Shown here: positions 7,930 through 14,912 of the stretch, piece after piece
How the letters are laid out: each line of letters opens with the position of its first letter
Numbering within the stretch: the stretch's first letter is position 1
Position numbers and translations under genes: made by a program
Source of the DNA: Acidobacteriota bacterium
GTDB lineage: Bacteria > Acidobacteriota > Vicinamibacteria > Vicinamibacterales > CAVVIG01
Assembly (NCBI GenBank): GCA_023265175.1
Contig: JAHFUI010000022.1
Span: 1-41,547 of the forward strand
DNA length: 41,547 nt
Direction: 5' to 3'
Notes under the pieces: model-generated
Seen by the model: only the letters and a program-made list of their open reading frames with translations
The model's database searches: none
Told to the model about the DNA's origin: nothing

Positions 7930-9567
7930 ATGAGTAAACCACGCGCCTCCGAACCGGCAGCCGACCTGTCGTCTGACGACACGCTCAGACGTTATCTCGC
8001 GGAAAACGCCCGGCGCGAGCTCGACGCGCTGCGCGCGGCGCTCGACGCACGCCTGATTGCGCTCGAAGCCGCCCTCGCGCATCCAGATCAGCAGACGACG
8101 TTGGAGGATCTCGTTCTCGGGTTGGCCCGCGTCGCCACGGCGGAAGCCGAATCGGCCGCCGCACGGGCGGCTTTGGAGGCGCAGCTCGATGCGCAGTCAC
8201 GTGCAGCCGTCGTCACCGCCGAGGCGCAGCGCTCGCTCGAGGTGGAACGCGCGGTTACGAAGACGCTGCGGCCCGAGCTCGAGCAGGCACAGACGGCGCT
8301 CGAAGCGGAGCGTGAGTCGAGCGCGCGCGTAAATCGGGAGCTCGGCGATATGCGGTCGGCGTTGGAAGAGGCACGCGGGATCGGCGCCGCCCGGGATCGC
8401 GACCTCGAGCAGGAGCGCGGCGCCCTGCGCGCGGAACAAGAAGCCGTCGTCGCACTGCGGCGCGATGTCGAGGATGCGCGGGCGGCCCTGATGGCGGAAC
8501 GAGAAGCCGTCGTCGCGCTACGGCGCGATGTCGAGGATGCACGGGCGGCCCTGATGGCGGAACGAGAGGCGGGGGTCGCGCTGCGCCGGGACATCGAGGA
8601 GGCGCAAACCGCGCTAGGCGACGAGCGCGCCAACCGCGCTGCACTTGACGCCGAGCGCGCGCAGCAGCGCGAGGCACGCACCCAGCTGTCCGAGGCACTG
8701 GCTGCACGAGAACGCGAGCTGTCGGCCGTGCAGCATACGGCCGAGACACGCGCGGCTGCCACCGACGCGCAACTGGAAGCGATTCACGCGCGATTGGAAG
8801 CCATCGAGGTCGAGCGGGCAGACGCAGAGCGGGCTCGGAAGAACGCCGAGGACCGCGCCGAACAGGTGATTCGCGAGCGCGATGCGCTAGCTGCGGATCT
8901 GGATACGGCGCGGCAGACCGCACCTGCCGCGCAGGCTGCGGCAGAGGCGCGGCTGGAGGCGATCAACGCGCGATTGCACGCGATCGATGTCGAGCGCGCG
9001 CAGGCCGAGCGGGCGCGGGCGGATGCGGACGCGCGTGCGGACGAGGCGAACCGCGCGCGCGACGGGCTGGCTGCCGAGCTGGACGCCGCGCGGCAGGCGG
9101 CCACCCACAATCCCGAGTTGGCCCAGCGGCTCGCAGCGGCTGATGAGCAGATTCGCGTCCTCGAGCTCCAGCTCTCCGAGCGCGAGCGAGAACCGCAGAC
9201 ACGCGATGTCGATATGCTGTCGCTGCTCGAAGCTCCGGCGTCACCGTCCGAGAAAGCCGTTCGGCGTGCGACGCGCTATCGCTGCGCGGGGACGATGAAC
9301 GCTGAGATCGACGGCGACGATTGCGTGCTGGTCGATCTGTCGGTCGGCGGCGCACAGATACTCTGCCCGAAGCAACTCGACATCAACCGCGTCGCGACGC
9401 TGGCGCTGCCGTCAGACGAGATTCCGGTCTCATGCCAGGGGACGATCGTATGGACCTGGATCGAGCCGCATTCCAAAGGCCTGAAGTACAGGTACCGCAG
9501 CGGGATCTCTTTCACCGCGGTGGACGAAGCCGCCCTCGAAGCGTTCATCATCCGATATTCGGCCTGA
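7930..9567 (+). CDS. Long coiled-coil protein with C-terminal PilZ domain
   Basis: This 545-aa protein has residues about 20-430 as Ala/Glu/Arg-rich heptads, a long coiled coil with internal repeats. The PilZ domain occupies about 445-545: RRATRYRC supplies the basic RxxxR pair, LVDLSVGGAQI the (D/N)xSxxG motif, and IVWTW and GISFTAVD the later strands. PilZ domains bind cyclic di-GMP, so the protein probably couples c-di-GMP to a structure held by the coiled coil; this is inference. There is no signal peptide or membrane segment. The GTG at 7927 is also in frame, but ATG 7930 gives the natural start. A perfect TATAAT lies at 7905-7910 on this strand without a convincing -35 box. Confidence 0.88.
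   Translation: MSKPRASEPAADLSSDDTLRRYLAENARRELDALRAALDARLIALEAALAHPDQQTTLEDLVLGLARVATAEAESAAARAALEAQLDAQSRAAVVTAEAQRSLEVERAVTKTLRPELEQAQTALEAERESSARVNRELGDMRSALEEARGIGAARDRDLEQERGALRAEQEAVVALRRDVEDARAALMAEREAVVALRRDVEDARAALMAEREAGVALRRDIEEAQTALGDERANRAALDAERAQQREARTQLSEALAARERELSAVQHTAETRAAATDAQLEAIHARLEAIEVERADAERARKNAEDRAEQVIRERDALAADLDTARQTAPAAQAAAEARLEAINARLHAIDVERAQAERARADADARADEANRARDGLAAELDAARQAATHNPELAQRLAAADEQIRVLELQLSEREREPQTRDVDMLSLLEAPASPSEKAVRRATRYRCAGTMNAEIDGDDCVLVDLSVGGAQILCPKQLDINRVATLALPSDEIPVSCQGTIVWTWIEPHSKGLKYRYRSGISFTAVDEAALEAFIIRYSA
8431..8619 (+). repeat. 63-bp tandem repeats inside the PilZ gene (3 units)
   Basis: Units 8431-8493 and 8494-8556 are nearly identical and 8557-8619 is diverged. 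Each encodes 21 residues, that is three heptads (EAVVALRRDVEDARAALM). A longer, older repeat of about 180 bp lies downstream (roughly 8765-8920 and 8945-9100; LEAIHARLEAIEVERADAER against LEAINARLHAIDVERAQAER). The coiled coil has grown by in-frame duplication, so its length may vary between strains. Confidence 0.85.
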
Positions 9568-9730
9568 CGAGCAGCGTGAGGACGAACCCGACCGCGAGCA
9601 ACGCCGCCAGCACCTGCAGCCCCGTGTCGTAGATGTGAATCCGATCCGCGCCGGGGCGCGGGGTGGCCTTGGGGCGATTGGACAACTCCGTGATGATCAC
9701 CTGTACAATGACCGGTTCCTGACCGAGCAT
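9548..9730 (-). CDS. Small single-span membrane protein, 60 aa
   Basis: The minus-strand frame starts MLGQEPVIVQVIITELSNRP and ends with a membrane segment (LQVLAALLAVGFVLTLLV) followed by RPNIG. The middle (PRPGADRIHIYDTG) is polar, so the topology would be N-in with a C-terminal anchor. It overlaps the last 20 bases of the PilZ gene on the opposite strand and is divergent from the DUF6282 gene. I recognise no family. The clean amphipathic/hydrophobic layout argues for a real gene, but the ribosome-binding site is poor and an internal GTG start is possible. Confidence 0.5.
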   Translation of the reverse strand: MLGQEPVIVQVIITELSNRPKATPRPGADRIHIYDTGLQVLAALLAVGFVLTLLVRPNIG

Positions 9731-9759
9731 TCGACCGAGAAGCGTCCGCCGAGGAGCCC

Positions 9760-10692
9760 ATGACCCCAGAAGCGTCCACTGAAGAAGCCGCAAAGATTTC
9801 CGACGTCGCGTGGAAGGCGCTCGAAGGCGCCTACGACCTTCAGATCCACGTGGGCCCCGACGTGATTGCCCGCCGGATCGACGACATCGACTGCGCGAAA
9901 GACTTTCTGGCCCGCGGGCTGAAAGGCTTCGTCTTGAAGTCGCACTACATCCAGACCGGTGAGCGCGCGCAGGTCGTCACCAAGGCGGTTCCCGGCAGCA
10001 AGGTATTCGGCGCGGTGACCCTCAACCACAGCGTGGGCGGCCTGAATCCGGTCGCCGTCGAGCTCGCCGGGCGCACCGGATGCAAAATCGTGTGGATGCC
10101 GACGGTCGACGCGCAAAACGAGACCGCCGGCCGTCTCGATGGCGGCAGCACCAAGCTGCCGTTCTGGGCGAAAATCCAGCGCGAGCTCGCCGCGGAAGGC
10201 ATCGCGCCGCCGCCGCTGTCGGTCGTCGACGAATCAGGCGGCCTGATCCAGGCGGCTCGCCGATGCCTCGAGCGCATCGCCAAGCACAACATGATCCTGG
10301 CGACCGGTCACCTGGGCCGCCACGAGATTTTCGCGCTCGTTCGCGCCTCACGTGACATGGGCGTCAAGAAAGTCGTCGTCACCCACGCGGAGTTCCCGTC
10401 CCAGAGTCTCACCGGCGACGAACAGAAGGAGCTGGCCGACATGGGCGCAATCATCGAGCACTGCTTCACGACGACGTACACGAACAAAGCGCCGTGGGAA
10501 ACAGCCTTCGCCAACATCCGCAGAACCGGCGTGTCGCGCACGTGCATTTCAACGGACCTCGGGCAAACCATCAATCCGCCGGTCGCGCAAGGGTTCGCGA
10601 TGTTTGCGCAGCGGCTGCTGGACGCCGGGTTCTCGGCCGACGAGGTGCGCACGATGGCGGTGACGATTCCGACACAGCTGATAGAAGAGTGA
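9760..10692 (+). CDS. DUF6282-type metal-dependent hydrolase, first gene of lig operon
   Basis: This 310-aa protein has the look of the amidohydrolase TIM-barrel superfamily and resembles DUF6282 proteins. Candidate metal or catalytic residues are His30 in YDLQIHVGPD, Lys60 in FVLKSHY (position suited to a bridging lysine), His184 in ATGHLGRHE, His209 in VVVTHAEFP and Asp266 in CISTDLGQT. It has a strong ribosome-binding site (GAGGAG at 9751-9756). It opens the operon that continues with ligC, ligJ, ligK, ligBA and a transporter. The only enzyme of the protocatechuate 4,5-cleavage route not otherwise found here is the 2-pyrone-4,6-dicarboxylate (PDC) lactone hydrolase LigI, itself an amidohydrolase-superfamily member. 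I therefore infer, without proof, that this protein fills that step. Confidence 0.75.
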   Translation: MTPEASTEEAAKISDVAWKALEGAYDLQIHVGPDVIARRIDDIDCAKDFLARGLKGFVLKSHYIQTGERAQVVTKAVPGSKVFGAVTLNHSVGGLNPVAVELAGRTGCKIVWMPTVDAQNETAGRLDGGSTKLPFWAKIQRELAAEGIAPPPLSVVDESGGLIQAARRCLERIAKHNMILATGHLGRHEIFALVRASRDMGVKKVVVTHAEFPSQSLTGDEQKELADMGAIIEHCFTTTYTNKAPWETAFANIRRTGVSRTCISTDLGQTINPPVAQGFAMFAQRLLDAGFSADEVRTMAVTIPTQLIEE

Positions 10693-10697
10693 CGCTC

Positions 10698-10778
10698 GAA
10701 ATGCACAATGCACAATGCAGAATGTCCAACGCATTGGCATCTTGCGTTCAGCATTTTGCATTTAGCATTTTGCATTTC
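10698..10778. repeat. AATGC-type palindromic repeat, copy 1 (DUF6282-ligC spacer)
   Basis: The left arm (10698-10724) is a run of short units of the type AATGCAC/AATGCAG. The right arm (10732-10778) consists of the complementary units GCATTTTGCATTTAGCATTT. Folded, the spacer RNA would give a long imperfect hairpin ending two bases before the GGAGG ribosome-binding site of ligC. Related copies lie at 11724-11785 and 13571-13634, in the same operon only. Confidence 0.8.
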
Positions 10779-10789
10779 TGGAGGCCTTG

Positions 10790-11725
10790 ATGCGGATCTG
10801 CCTGGCGGGCACCGGCGCGATGGGTGCCATTCACATGAAAGCGTTGAAGAAGATCGACGGTGTGGAGGTCGTGTCGGTCAGCAGCCGCACCGACGCTGGC
10901 GGCAAGGCGTTCGCCGCCGAATGGAATATTCCGTTTTCTTCGACCGAGCTTGAGGCCTGCATCGATCGACCCGGCGTCGACGCGGTCATTCTCACCACCC
11001 CGAGCCATCTCCATCCCGAGCAGACGATCCTCGCGCTCGAGAGGGGAAAGCACGTCCAGGTCGAGATTCCCATGAGCCTGGGCCTGCCGGACGCCGAGCG
11101 CATGCTCGCGGCGGCGAAGAAAGGCGGCAAGGTCTGCATGGTGACGCACACGCGCCGCTTCTCGAGCCCGCATCGGGAGATTCGCCGCCGGATCAAAGAC
11201 GGGTCGTTCCACTTGATTCACATGGTCGTCGAGACGTATTTCTTCAGGCGCACCAATCTGAACATGCACGGTCAGCCGCGATCCTGGACCGACAATCTGC
11301 TGTGGCACCACGGCTGCCATTCGGTTGATCTCGCGTACTGGATCCTTGACGAGCCGAACTTCGCGGTCTGGGGTCAGAAGGGCCCCGATCATCCCGAGCT
11401 CGGCATCCCGATGGACATGACGGTCGCCATGAAATCGAAAAAGGGCCCGCTGTTCAGCATGGCGATGTCGTTCAACAACAAAGGGCCGTTCGGCGGCTTC
11501 TACCGGTACATCGGCGAGGAAGAGACCTACAAGGTGTATCGCGACAGGATGACGGACAGCGAAGGCAAAGAGGTGCCGCTCGACAGCACGATCGCCTTCG
11601 ATCGGCAGGACGTCGAGTTCGTCGGCGCCATCCGCGAGGGGCGGGAGCCGGAGTCGAGCGCCGCCAGTTGCGTGCCGACCATGGCGCTGCTCGACAGGAT
11701 CGACAAGAGTATGAGTCAGGGGTGA
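10790..11725 (+). CDS. ligC: 4-carboxy-2-hydroxymuconate-6-semialdehyde dehydrogenase (LigC)
   Basis: This 311-aa Gfo/Idh/MocA-family oxidoreductase oxidises the ring-cleavage product of protocatechuate (CHMS, as hemiacetal) with NAD(P)+ to 2-pyrone-4,6-dicarboxylate. The Rossmann motif is LAGTGAMGAIHM at residues 5-16. LigC-typical blocks are GKHVQVEIPMSLG, MVTHTRRFSSPH, TYFFRRTNLNMHGQPRSWTD, LLWHHGCHSVDLAYW and HPELGIPMDM. They match what I know of the Sphingobium enzyme closely enough for a specific call. ATG 10790 is chosen over the TTG just before it because GGAGG (10780-10784) is correctly spaced. Its presence argues that the operon handles protocatechuate, since gallate cleavage would not need it. 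Confidence 0.9.
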   Translation: MRICLAGTGAMGAIHMKALKKIDGVEVVSVSSRTDAGGKAFAAEWNIPFSSTELEACIDRPGVDAVILTTPSHLHPEQTILALERGKHVQVEIPMSLGLPDAERMLAAAKKGGKVCMVTHTRRFSSPHREIRRRIKDGSFHLIHMVVETYFFRRTNLNMHGQPRSWTDNLLWHHGCHSVDLAYWILDEPNFAVWGQKGPDHPELGIPMDMTVAMKSKKGPLFSMAMSFNNKGPFGGFYRYIGEEETYKVYRDRMTDSEGKEVPLDSTIAFDRQDVEFVGAIREGREPESSAASCVPTMALLDRIDKSMSQG

Positions 11726-11785
11726 AATGCAGAATGTCGAATGCACAATGCAAGAAGGCATTCTGCATTGCGCATTTTGCATTTC
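11724..11785. repeat. AATGC-type palindromic repeat, copy 2 (ligC-ligJ spacer)
   Basis: The left arm begins GAAATGCAGAATGTCGAATG and the right arm ends GCATTTTGCATTTC, complementary over about 29 bases with few mismatches. It starts in the stop codon region of ligC and ends where the GAGGT ribosome-binding site of ligJ begins. The reading frame of ligJ is open through the element, but ATG 11801 is the natural start. Confidence 0.8.
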
Positions 11786-11800
11786 GAGGTTTCGCGCATC

Positions 11801-12829
11801 ATGATCATTGACTGCCACGGGCACTACACGACGGCACCGAAAGAGCTGCAGATCTACCGGGAGAACCAGATTGCCGGCCTGAGCGATCCGTCGCGCGCTG
11901 CGTCGAAGGGGATCATCCGCATCAGCGACGATCAAATCCGCGAGAGCCTCGAGAAGGCGCAACTGAAGTTTCAGCGCGAGCGCGGCACCGACGTGACGAT
12001 CTTCTCGCCGAGGGCGTCGGCGATGGCCCATCACATCGGCGACCAGACGACGAGCCTGCACTGGTCGCAGCACTGCAACGATCTCATCGCCCGCGTGTGC
12101 GAGCTCTATCCCGACAACTTCGTCGGCGTCTGCCAGCTTCCGCAGTCGCCAGGCGTGCCTCCCAGCAACTGCATCGAGGAGCTCGCGCGCTCGGTCAACG
12201 AGCTCGGGTTCATCGGCTGCAATCTCAATCCCGATCCGTCGGGCGGCCACTGGACCGCTCCGCCGCTGACCGATCGCTACTGGTATCCGTTGTACGAGAA
12301 GATGGTCGAGCTCGACGTGCCGGCGATGGTGCACGTCAGCTCGTCGTGCAACGCGAACTTCCACGCGACCGGCGCGCACTACATCAACGCCGACACGACG
12401 GCGTTCATGCAGTTCCTCACGTCGGATCTGTTCAAGGATTTTCCGACGCTGCGCTTCATCATTCCGCACGGAGGCGGCGCGGTGCCGTATCACTGGGGCC
12501 GGTATCGCGGGCTGGCGCAGGACATGAAACGGCCGCCGCTCGACGAGCTGATGCGGAACAACGTGTTCTTCGACACGTGCGTCTACCACCTTGCCGGCAT
12601 CGAGCTGCTGCTCAAGGTTGTGCCGCTGGGCAACATCCTGTTCGGGTCGGAGATGGTCGGGGCGGTGAGGGGCATCGATCCGGAAACCGGGCACTACTTC
12701 GACGACACGAAGCGGTATGTGGACGCCGTGGCCTCGCTCGGCGGCGAGCAGAAGCAGCAGATCTTCGAGGGGAACGCGCGGAAAGTGTACCCGCGGATTA
12801 ACCGGCGCCTTCGTCGCGGGACCCTCTAG
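11801..12829 (+). CDS. ligJ: 4-oxalomesaconate hydratase (LigJ, amidohydrolase family)
   Basis: This 342-aa protein is a LigJ-type enzyme that hydrates 4-oxalomesaconate to 4-carboxy-4-hydroxy-2-oxoadipate. It starts MIIDCHGHYTTAPKEL, with the HxH metal-binding pair typical of the amidohydrolase fold at His6 and His8. Other conserved blocks are AMVHVSSSCN, RFIIPHGGGAVPYHWGRYRG and LFGSEMVGAVRG. The length matches LigJ. The spacing to ligC is 75 bases, nearly all repeat element. LigJ is unrelated to the PIG-L-like GalB hydratase of Pseudomonas gallate degradation, so the pathway is of the sphingomonad type. Confidence 0.9.
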   Translation: MIIDCHGHYTTAPKELQIYRENQIAGLSDPSRAASKGIIRISDDQIRESLEKAQLKFQRERGTDVTIFSPRASAMAHHIGDQTTSLHWSQHCNDLIARVCELYPDNFVGVCQLPQSPGVPPSNCIEELARSVNELGFIGCNLNPDPSGGHWTAPPLTDRYWYPLYEKMVELDVPAMVHVSSSCNANFHATGAHYINADTTAFMQFLTSDLFKDFPTLRFIIPHGGGAVPYHWGRYRGLAQDMKRPPLDELMRNNVFFDTCVYHLAGIELLLKVVPLGNILFGSEMVGAVRGIDPETGHYFDDTKRYVDAVASLGGEQKQQIFEGNARKVYPRINRRLRRGTL

Positions 12830-12834
12830 AGCGC

Positions 12835-12857
12835 GGGGCGGTCCACAGACCGTCCCC
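12835..12857. repeat. REP-like hairpin in ligJ-ligK spacer
   Basis: GGGGCGGTC, a CACA loop, and GACCGTCCCC form a hairpin with one bulge, followed by TACGG. Read on the minus strand it starts GTAGGGGACGGTC, resembling the first half of the repeat at 14836-14896 (GTAGGGCGGGTCC). It fills most of the 40-base spacer and leaves no typical ribosome-binding site for ligK. Confidence 0.6.
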
Positions 12858-12869
12858 TACGGCCTTCAT

Positions 12870-13562
12870 ATGAAACTGAAACCGACGATCGTCCGCAGGA
12901 TTCCACGCGCCGACGCGGCCGTGATCGCCAGGCTCGGCGAGCTCGGTGTCGCCTCCGTCCACGAGGCGCAAGGCCGCACCGGCCTCATGCGGCCGTATAT
13001 GCGGCCGATTTATCCGGCGGCGAAGGCGGCGGGCAGCGCCCTCACCATCTCGTGCCATCCGGGCGACAACCTGATGATTCACGCCGCCATCGAGGTGTGC
13101 CAGCCGGGCGATGTCCTCGTCGTGACGACGACGTCGGAGTCGACCGACGGCATGTTCGGCGATCTCCTCGCCGTATCGGCGCGGGCGCACGGCGTGACGG
13201 CCCTCGTCATCGACGCCGGCATTCGCGACGTCACGGATCTCGCCGCGATGGATTTTCCGGTGTGGTCCAAGGCCATCAGCGCGCAGGGCACGGTGAAGGC
13301 GACGCCCGGCTCGGTCAACGTGACGGTCATCTGCGCCGGTGCCATCGTCCGTCCCGGTGACGTCATCGTCGCCGACATGGACGGGGTCGTCGTCGTGCCG
13401 CGGGGCGACGCGGCCGAGGTCGCGCGGTTGGGCGCCGAGCGCGTCGCGAAAGAGGAGGGTACGCGGGAGCGGTTGCGCCGGGGCGAGCTCGGGCTAGACT
13501 TCTATGGATTGCGCGCCAGGCTGACGGAGCTTGGGGTTCAGTACATCGATGAGGAGTCGTAG
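12870..13562 (+). CDS. ligK: 4-carboxy-4-hydroxy-2-oxoadipate aldolase (LigK, RraA fold)
   Basis: This 230-aa class II HMG/CHA aldolase cleaves 4-carboxy-4-hydroxy-2-oxoadipate to pyruvate and oxaloacetate, the last step of the pathway. Family blocks are GVASVHEAQGRTGLM, the glycine-rich HPGDNLMIHAAIE, TDGMFGDLLAVSA, the Arg-Asp pair in LVIDAGIRDVTDL (substrate and Mg2+ site) and PGDVIVADMDGVVVVP. The frame is open upstream to 12717, but the sequence before ATG 12870 lies inside ligJ and the hairpin and is not family-like. The residual RraA-like fold could cause confusion with an RNase E inhibitor, but the operon context settles it. Confidence 0.9.
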   Translation: MKLKPTIVRRIPRADAAVIARLGELGVASVHEAQGRTGLMRPYMRPIYPAAKAAGSALTISCHPGDNLMIHAAIEVCQPGDVLVVTTTSESTDGMFGDLLAVSARAHGVTALVIDAGIRDVTDLAAMDFPVWSKAISAQGTVKATPGSVNVTVICAGAIVRPGDVIVADMDGVVVVPRGDAAEVARLGAERVAKEEGTRERLRRGELGLDFYGLRARLTELGVQYIDEES

Positions 13563-13570
13563 ACGTGCGT

Positions 13571-13634
13571 CATACAAAATGCAAAATGCTGAATGCATAA
13601 TGCACGGGCCCCGACATTGTGCGTTCTGCGTTTC
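13571..13634. repeat. AATGC-type palindromic repeat, copy 3 (ligK-ligBA spacer)
   Basis: The left arm holds AAAATGCAAAATGCTGAATG and further AATGCA units. The right arm is GACATTGTGCGTTCTGCGTT. Pairing is weaker than in copies 1 and 2 because the right arm has C-for-T changes (TGCGTT for TGCATT), several of which still allow G-U pairs in RNA. The arms are separated by a GGGCCCC loop region. Confidence 0.7.
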
Positions 13635-13654
13635 CGAGCGACAGGAGCAATGCC

Positions 13655-14827
13655 ATGGGTGAGATTGTCGCGGCTGTCGGCACGTGCCATACCCCGTATC
13701 TGTTCACGCGGCCACCGGATGAGAGCCCGCAACAGCTCGACCAGGCCGCCGCCGCGATGCAGGAGCTTGCCAAGGTCCTCGACGAAACCAAGCCGGACGT
13801 GATCGTGTTTCTCGGCAGCGATCACGTCGAGACGTTTTCCGTCACGTGCGTTCCCAGCTTCGCCATCATCGCCGGCAGCCGCGCGATCGCGAAGTTTGCC
13901 GGCCGCGAATACAATCTGCCGGTCCACCGCGACATGGCGGAAGACCTGCTGAACAAACTGGTGGTCGACAAGAATTTCGATATCGCGTACTCGGAGGATG
14001 CGGAGCTCGGTCACGCGTTCGCGGTGCCGTTCGAGTACATCATCGGCAAGCGTGATATCCCGGTCGTGCCGTTTTTCACGAACGTGTACGTGCCGCCGCT
14101 GCCGACCGCGAAACGCTGCGCGGCGCTGGGGATGGCGATCGCCGAGATCATCAAGGGCCGCAAGGAACGCGTCGCGCTGGTCGCCAGCGGCGGCATGTCG
14201 CACTTCCCGGGCACGCGTAAGTATCTCTATCCGGAATTCGATTTCGATCGCTGGCTGGTGTCGCAATTCGAGACCGGCCACACCGACGCGCTGCTGAACA
14301 TGTCCAACACGCAGCTCGACGAGGTGGGCAACACCGAGATGCTGAACTGGGCGACCATGTTCGGCGCGATCGGCCCGCAGGAAGGCGAGCTCATCGACTA
14401 CATCCCGACGTGGCATCACGGTCTGTGCATGATGCGGTTCATTCCGCATCGGGCCAGAAAAACGGCGCCGACGAAAGTGGCCAGCGAATACGGCGGCTTC
14501 AAGTTTCAGAACCGGGGCTTCCAGTTCTACAAGCACCCACCGGCGGAAGCCTACGGGCTGAATAAGCTGCTGTTCGACGTTCGTCACAGCGCGGATGTGC
14601 GCGACCGCGTCATCAAGAATCTCGACGCCGTGGCGAAGGAATACGATCTGGCCCCCGCGCAGCGCAAGGCGGCGGAGGAGTTGATCGACGTCGGCAAGGG
14701 CGGTCTCGTGAGCGAGCACGTCGGACCGCTGGTCGAGGCCGGCGCGCATCCGCTGCAGGCGCTGATGTCGCTGCACGTCATCTTCTCGATGAGCCATCGC
14801 GCGCCGAGCGCGCAGACGACGCACTAG
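13655..14827 (+). CDS. ligBA: Fused extradiol ring-cleavage dioxygenase (LigB-LigA type)
   Basis: This 390-aa Fe(II) extradiol dioxygenase carries the catalytic beta domain (LigB) N-terminally and the small alpha domain (LigA) C-terminally. LigB residues are all present: His12 in GTCHTPYL and His57 in LGSDHVETF as iron ligands, Glu228 in GNTEMLNW as third ligand, and His183 in ASGGMSHFPG as acid-base residue. The LigA part runs from about 285 to 380 (YGLNKLLFDVRH to GAHPLQALMSLHVI). Protocatechuate 4,5-dioxygenases usually have separate subunits, while gallate dioxygenases (DesB/GalA) are fused this way, so the ring substrate could be gallate or protocatechuate; ligC upstream favours protocatechuate. 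ATG 13655 has AGGAG seven bases upstream. Confidence 0.9.
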   Translation: MGEIVAAVGTCHTPYLFTRPPDESPQQLDQAAAAMQELAKVLDETKPDVIVFLGSDHVETFSVTCVPSFAIIAGSRAIAKFAGREYNLPVHRDMAEDLLNKLVVDKNFDIAYSEDAELGHAFAVPFEYIIGKRDIPVVPFFTNVYVPPLPTAKRCAALGMAIAEIIKGRKERVALVASGGMSHFPGTRKYLYPEFDFDRWLVSQFETGHTDALLNMSNTQLDEVGNTEMLNWATMFGAIGPQEGELIDYIPTWHHGLCMMRFIPHRARKTAPTKVASEYGGFKFQNRGFQFYKHPPAEAYGLNKLLFDVRHSADVRDRVIKNLDAVAKEYDLAPAQRKAAEELIDVGKGGLVSEHVGPLVEAGAHPLQALMSLHVIFSMSHRAPSAQTTH

Positions 14828-14835
14828 CGACCGCC

Positions 14836-14896
14836 GTAGGGCGGGTCCTTGTGGATCCGCCGATTCGAGACCCGGACCCAAGAGAGTCCGGCCTAC
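14836..14896. repeat. REP-like two-armed palindromic repeat (ligBA-transporter spacer)
   Basis: The outer arms GTAGG (14836-14840) and CCTAC (14892-14896) enclose two hairpins: GGCGGGTCC-TTGT-GGATCCGCC and CCGGAC with GTCCGG. This three-way-junction layout is typical of mobile REP-like intergenic repeats. It ends shortly before GAGGG, the ribosome-binding site of the transporter gene. Confidence 0.75.
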
Positions 14897-14912
14897 ATCC
14901 GAGGGCGCGCAT

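Noticed and set aside
9678-9709. TTGGAC and TACAAT as promoter of the lig operon
   Set aside because: The spacer is 20 bases, too long for a convincing sigma-70-type promoter; recorded only as a weak possibility.
10748-12694. Minus-strand open frame of 648 codons across ligC and ligJ
   Set aside because: It is antisense to two genes with clear family motifs, runs through the AATGC repeat, and its translation is rich in Arg/His/Val as expected for antisense of GC-rich coding DNA. No domain or ribosome-binding site.
12667-12869. N-terminal extension of LigK through the ligJ 3' end
   Set aside because: The extension lies within ligJ coding sequence and the hairpin; the family start coincides with ATG 12870.
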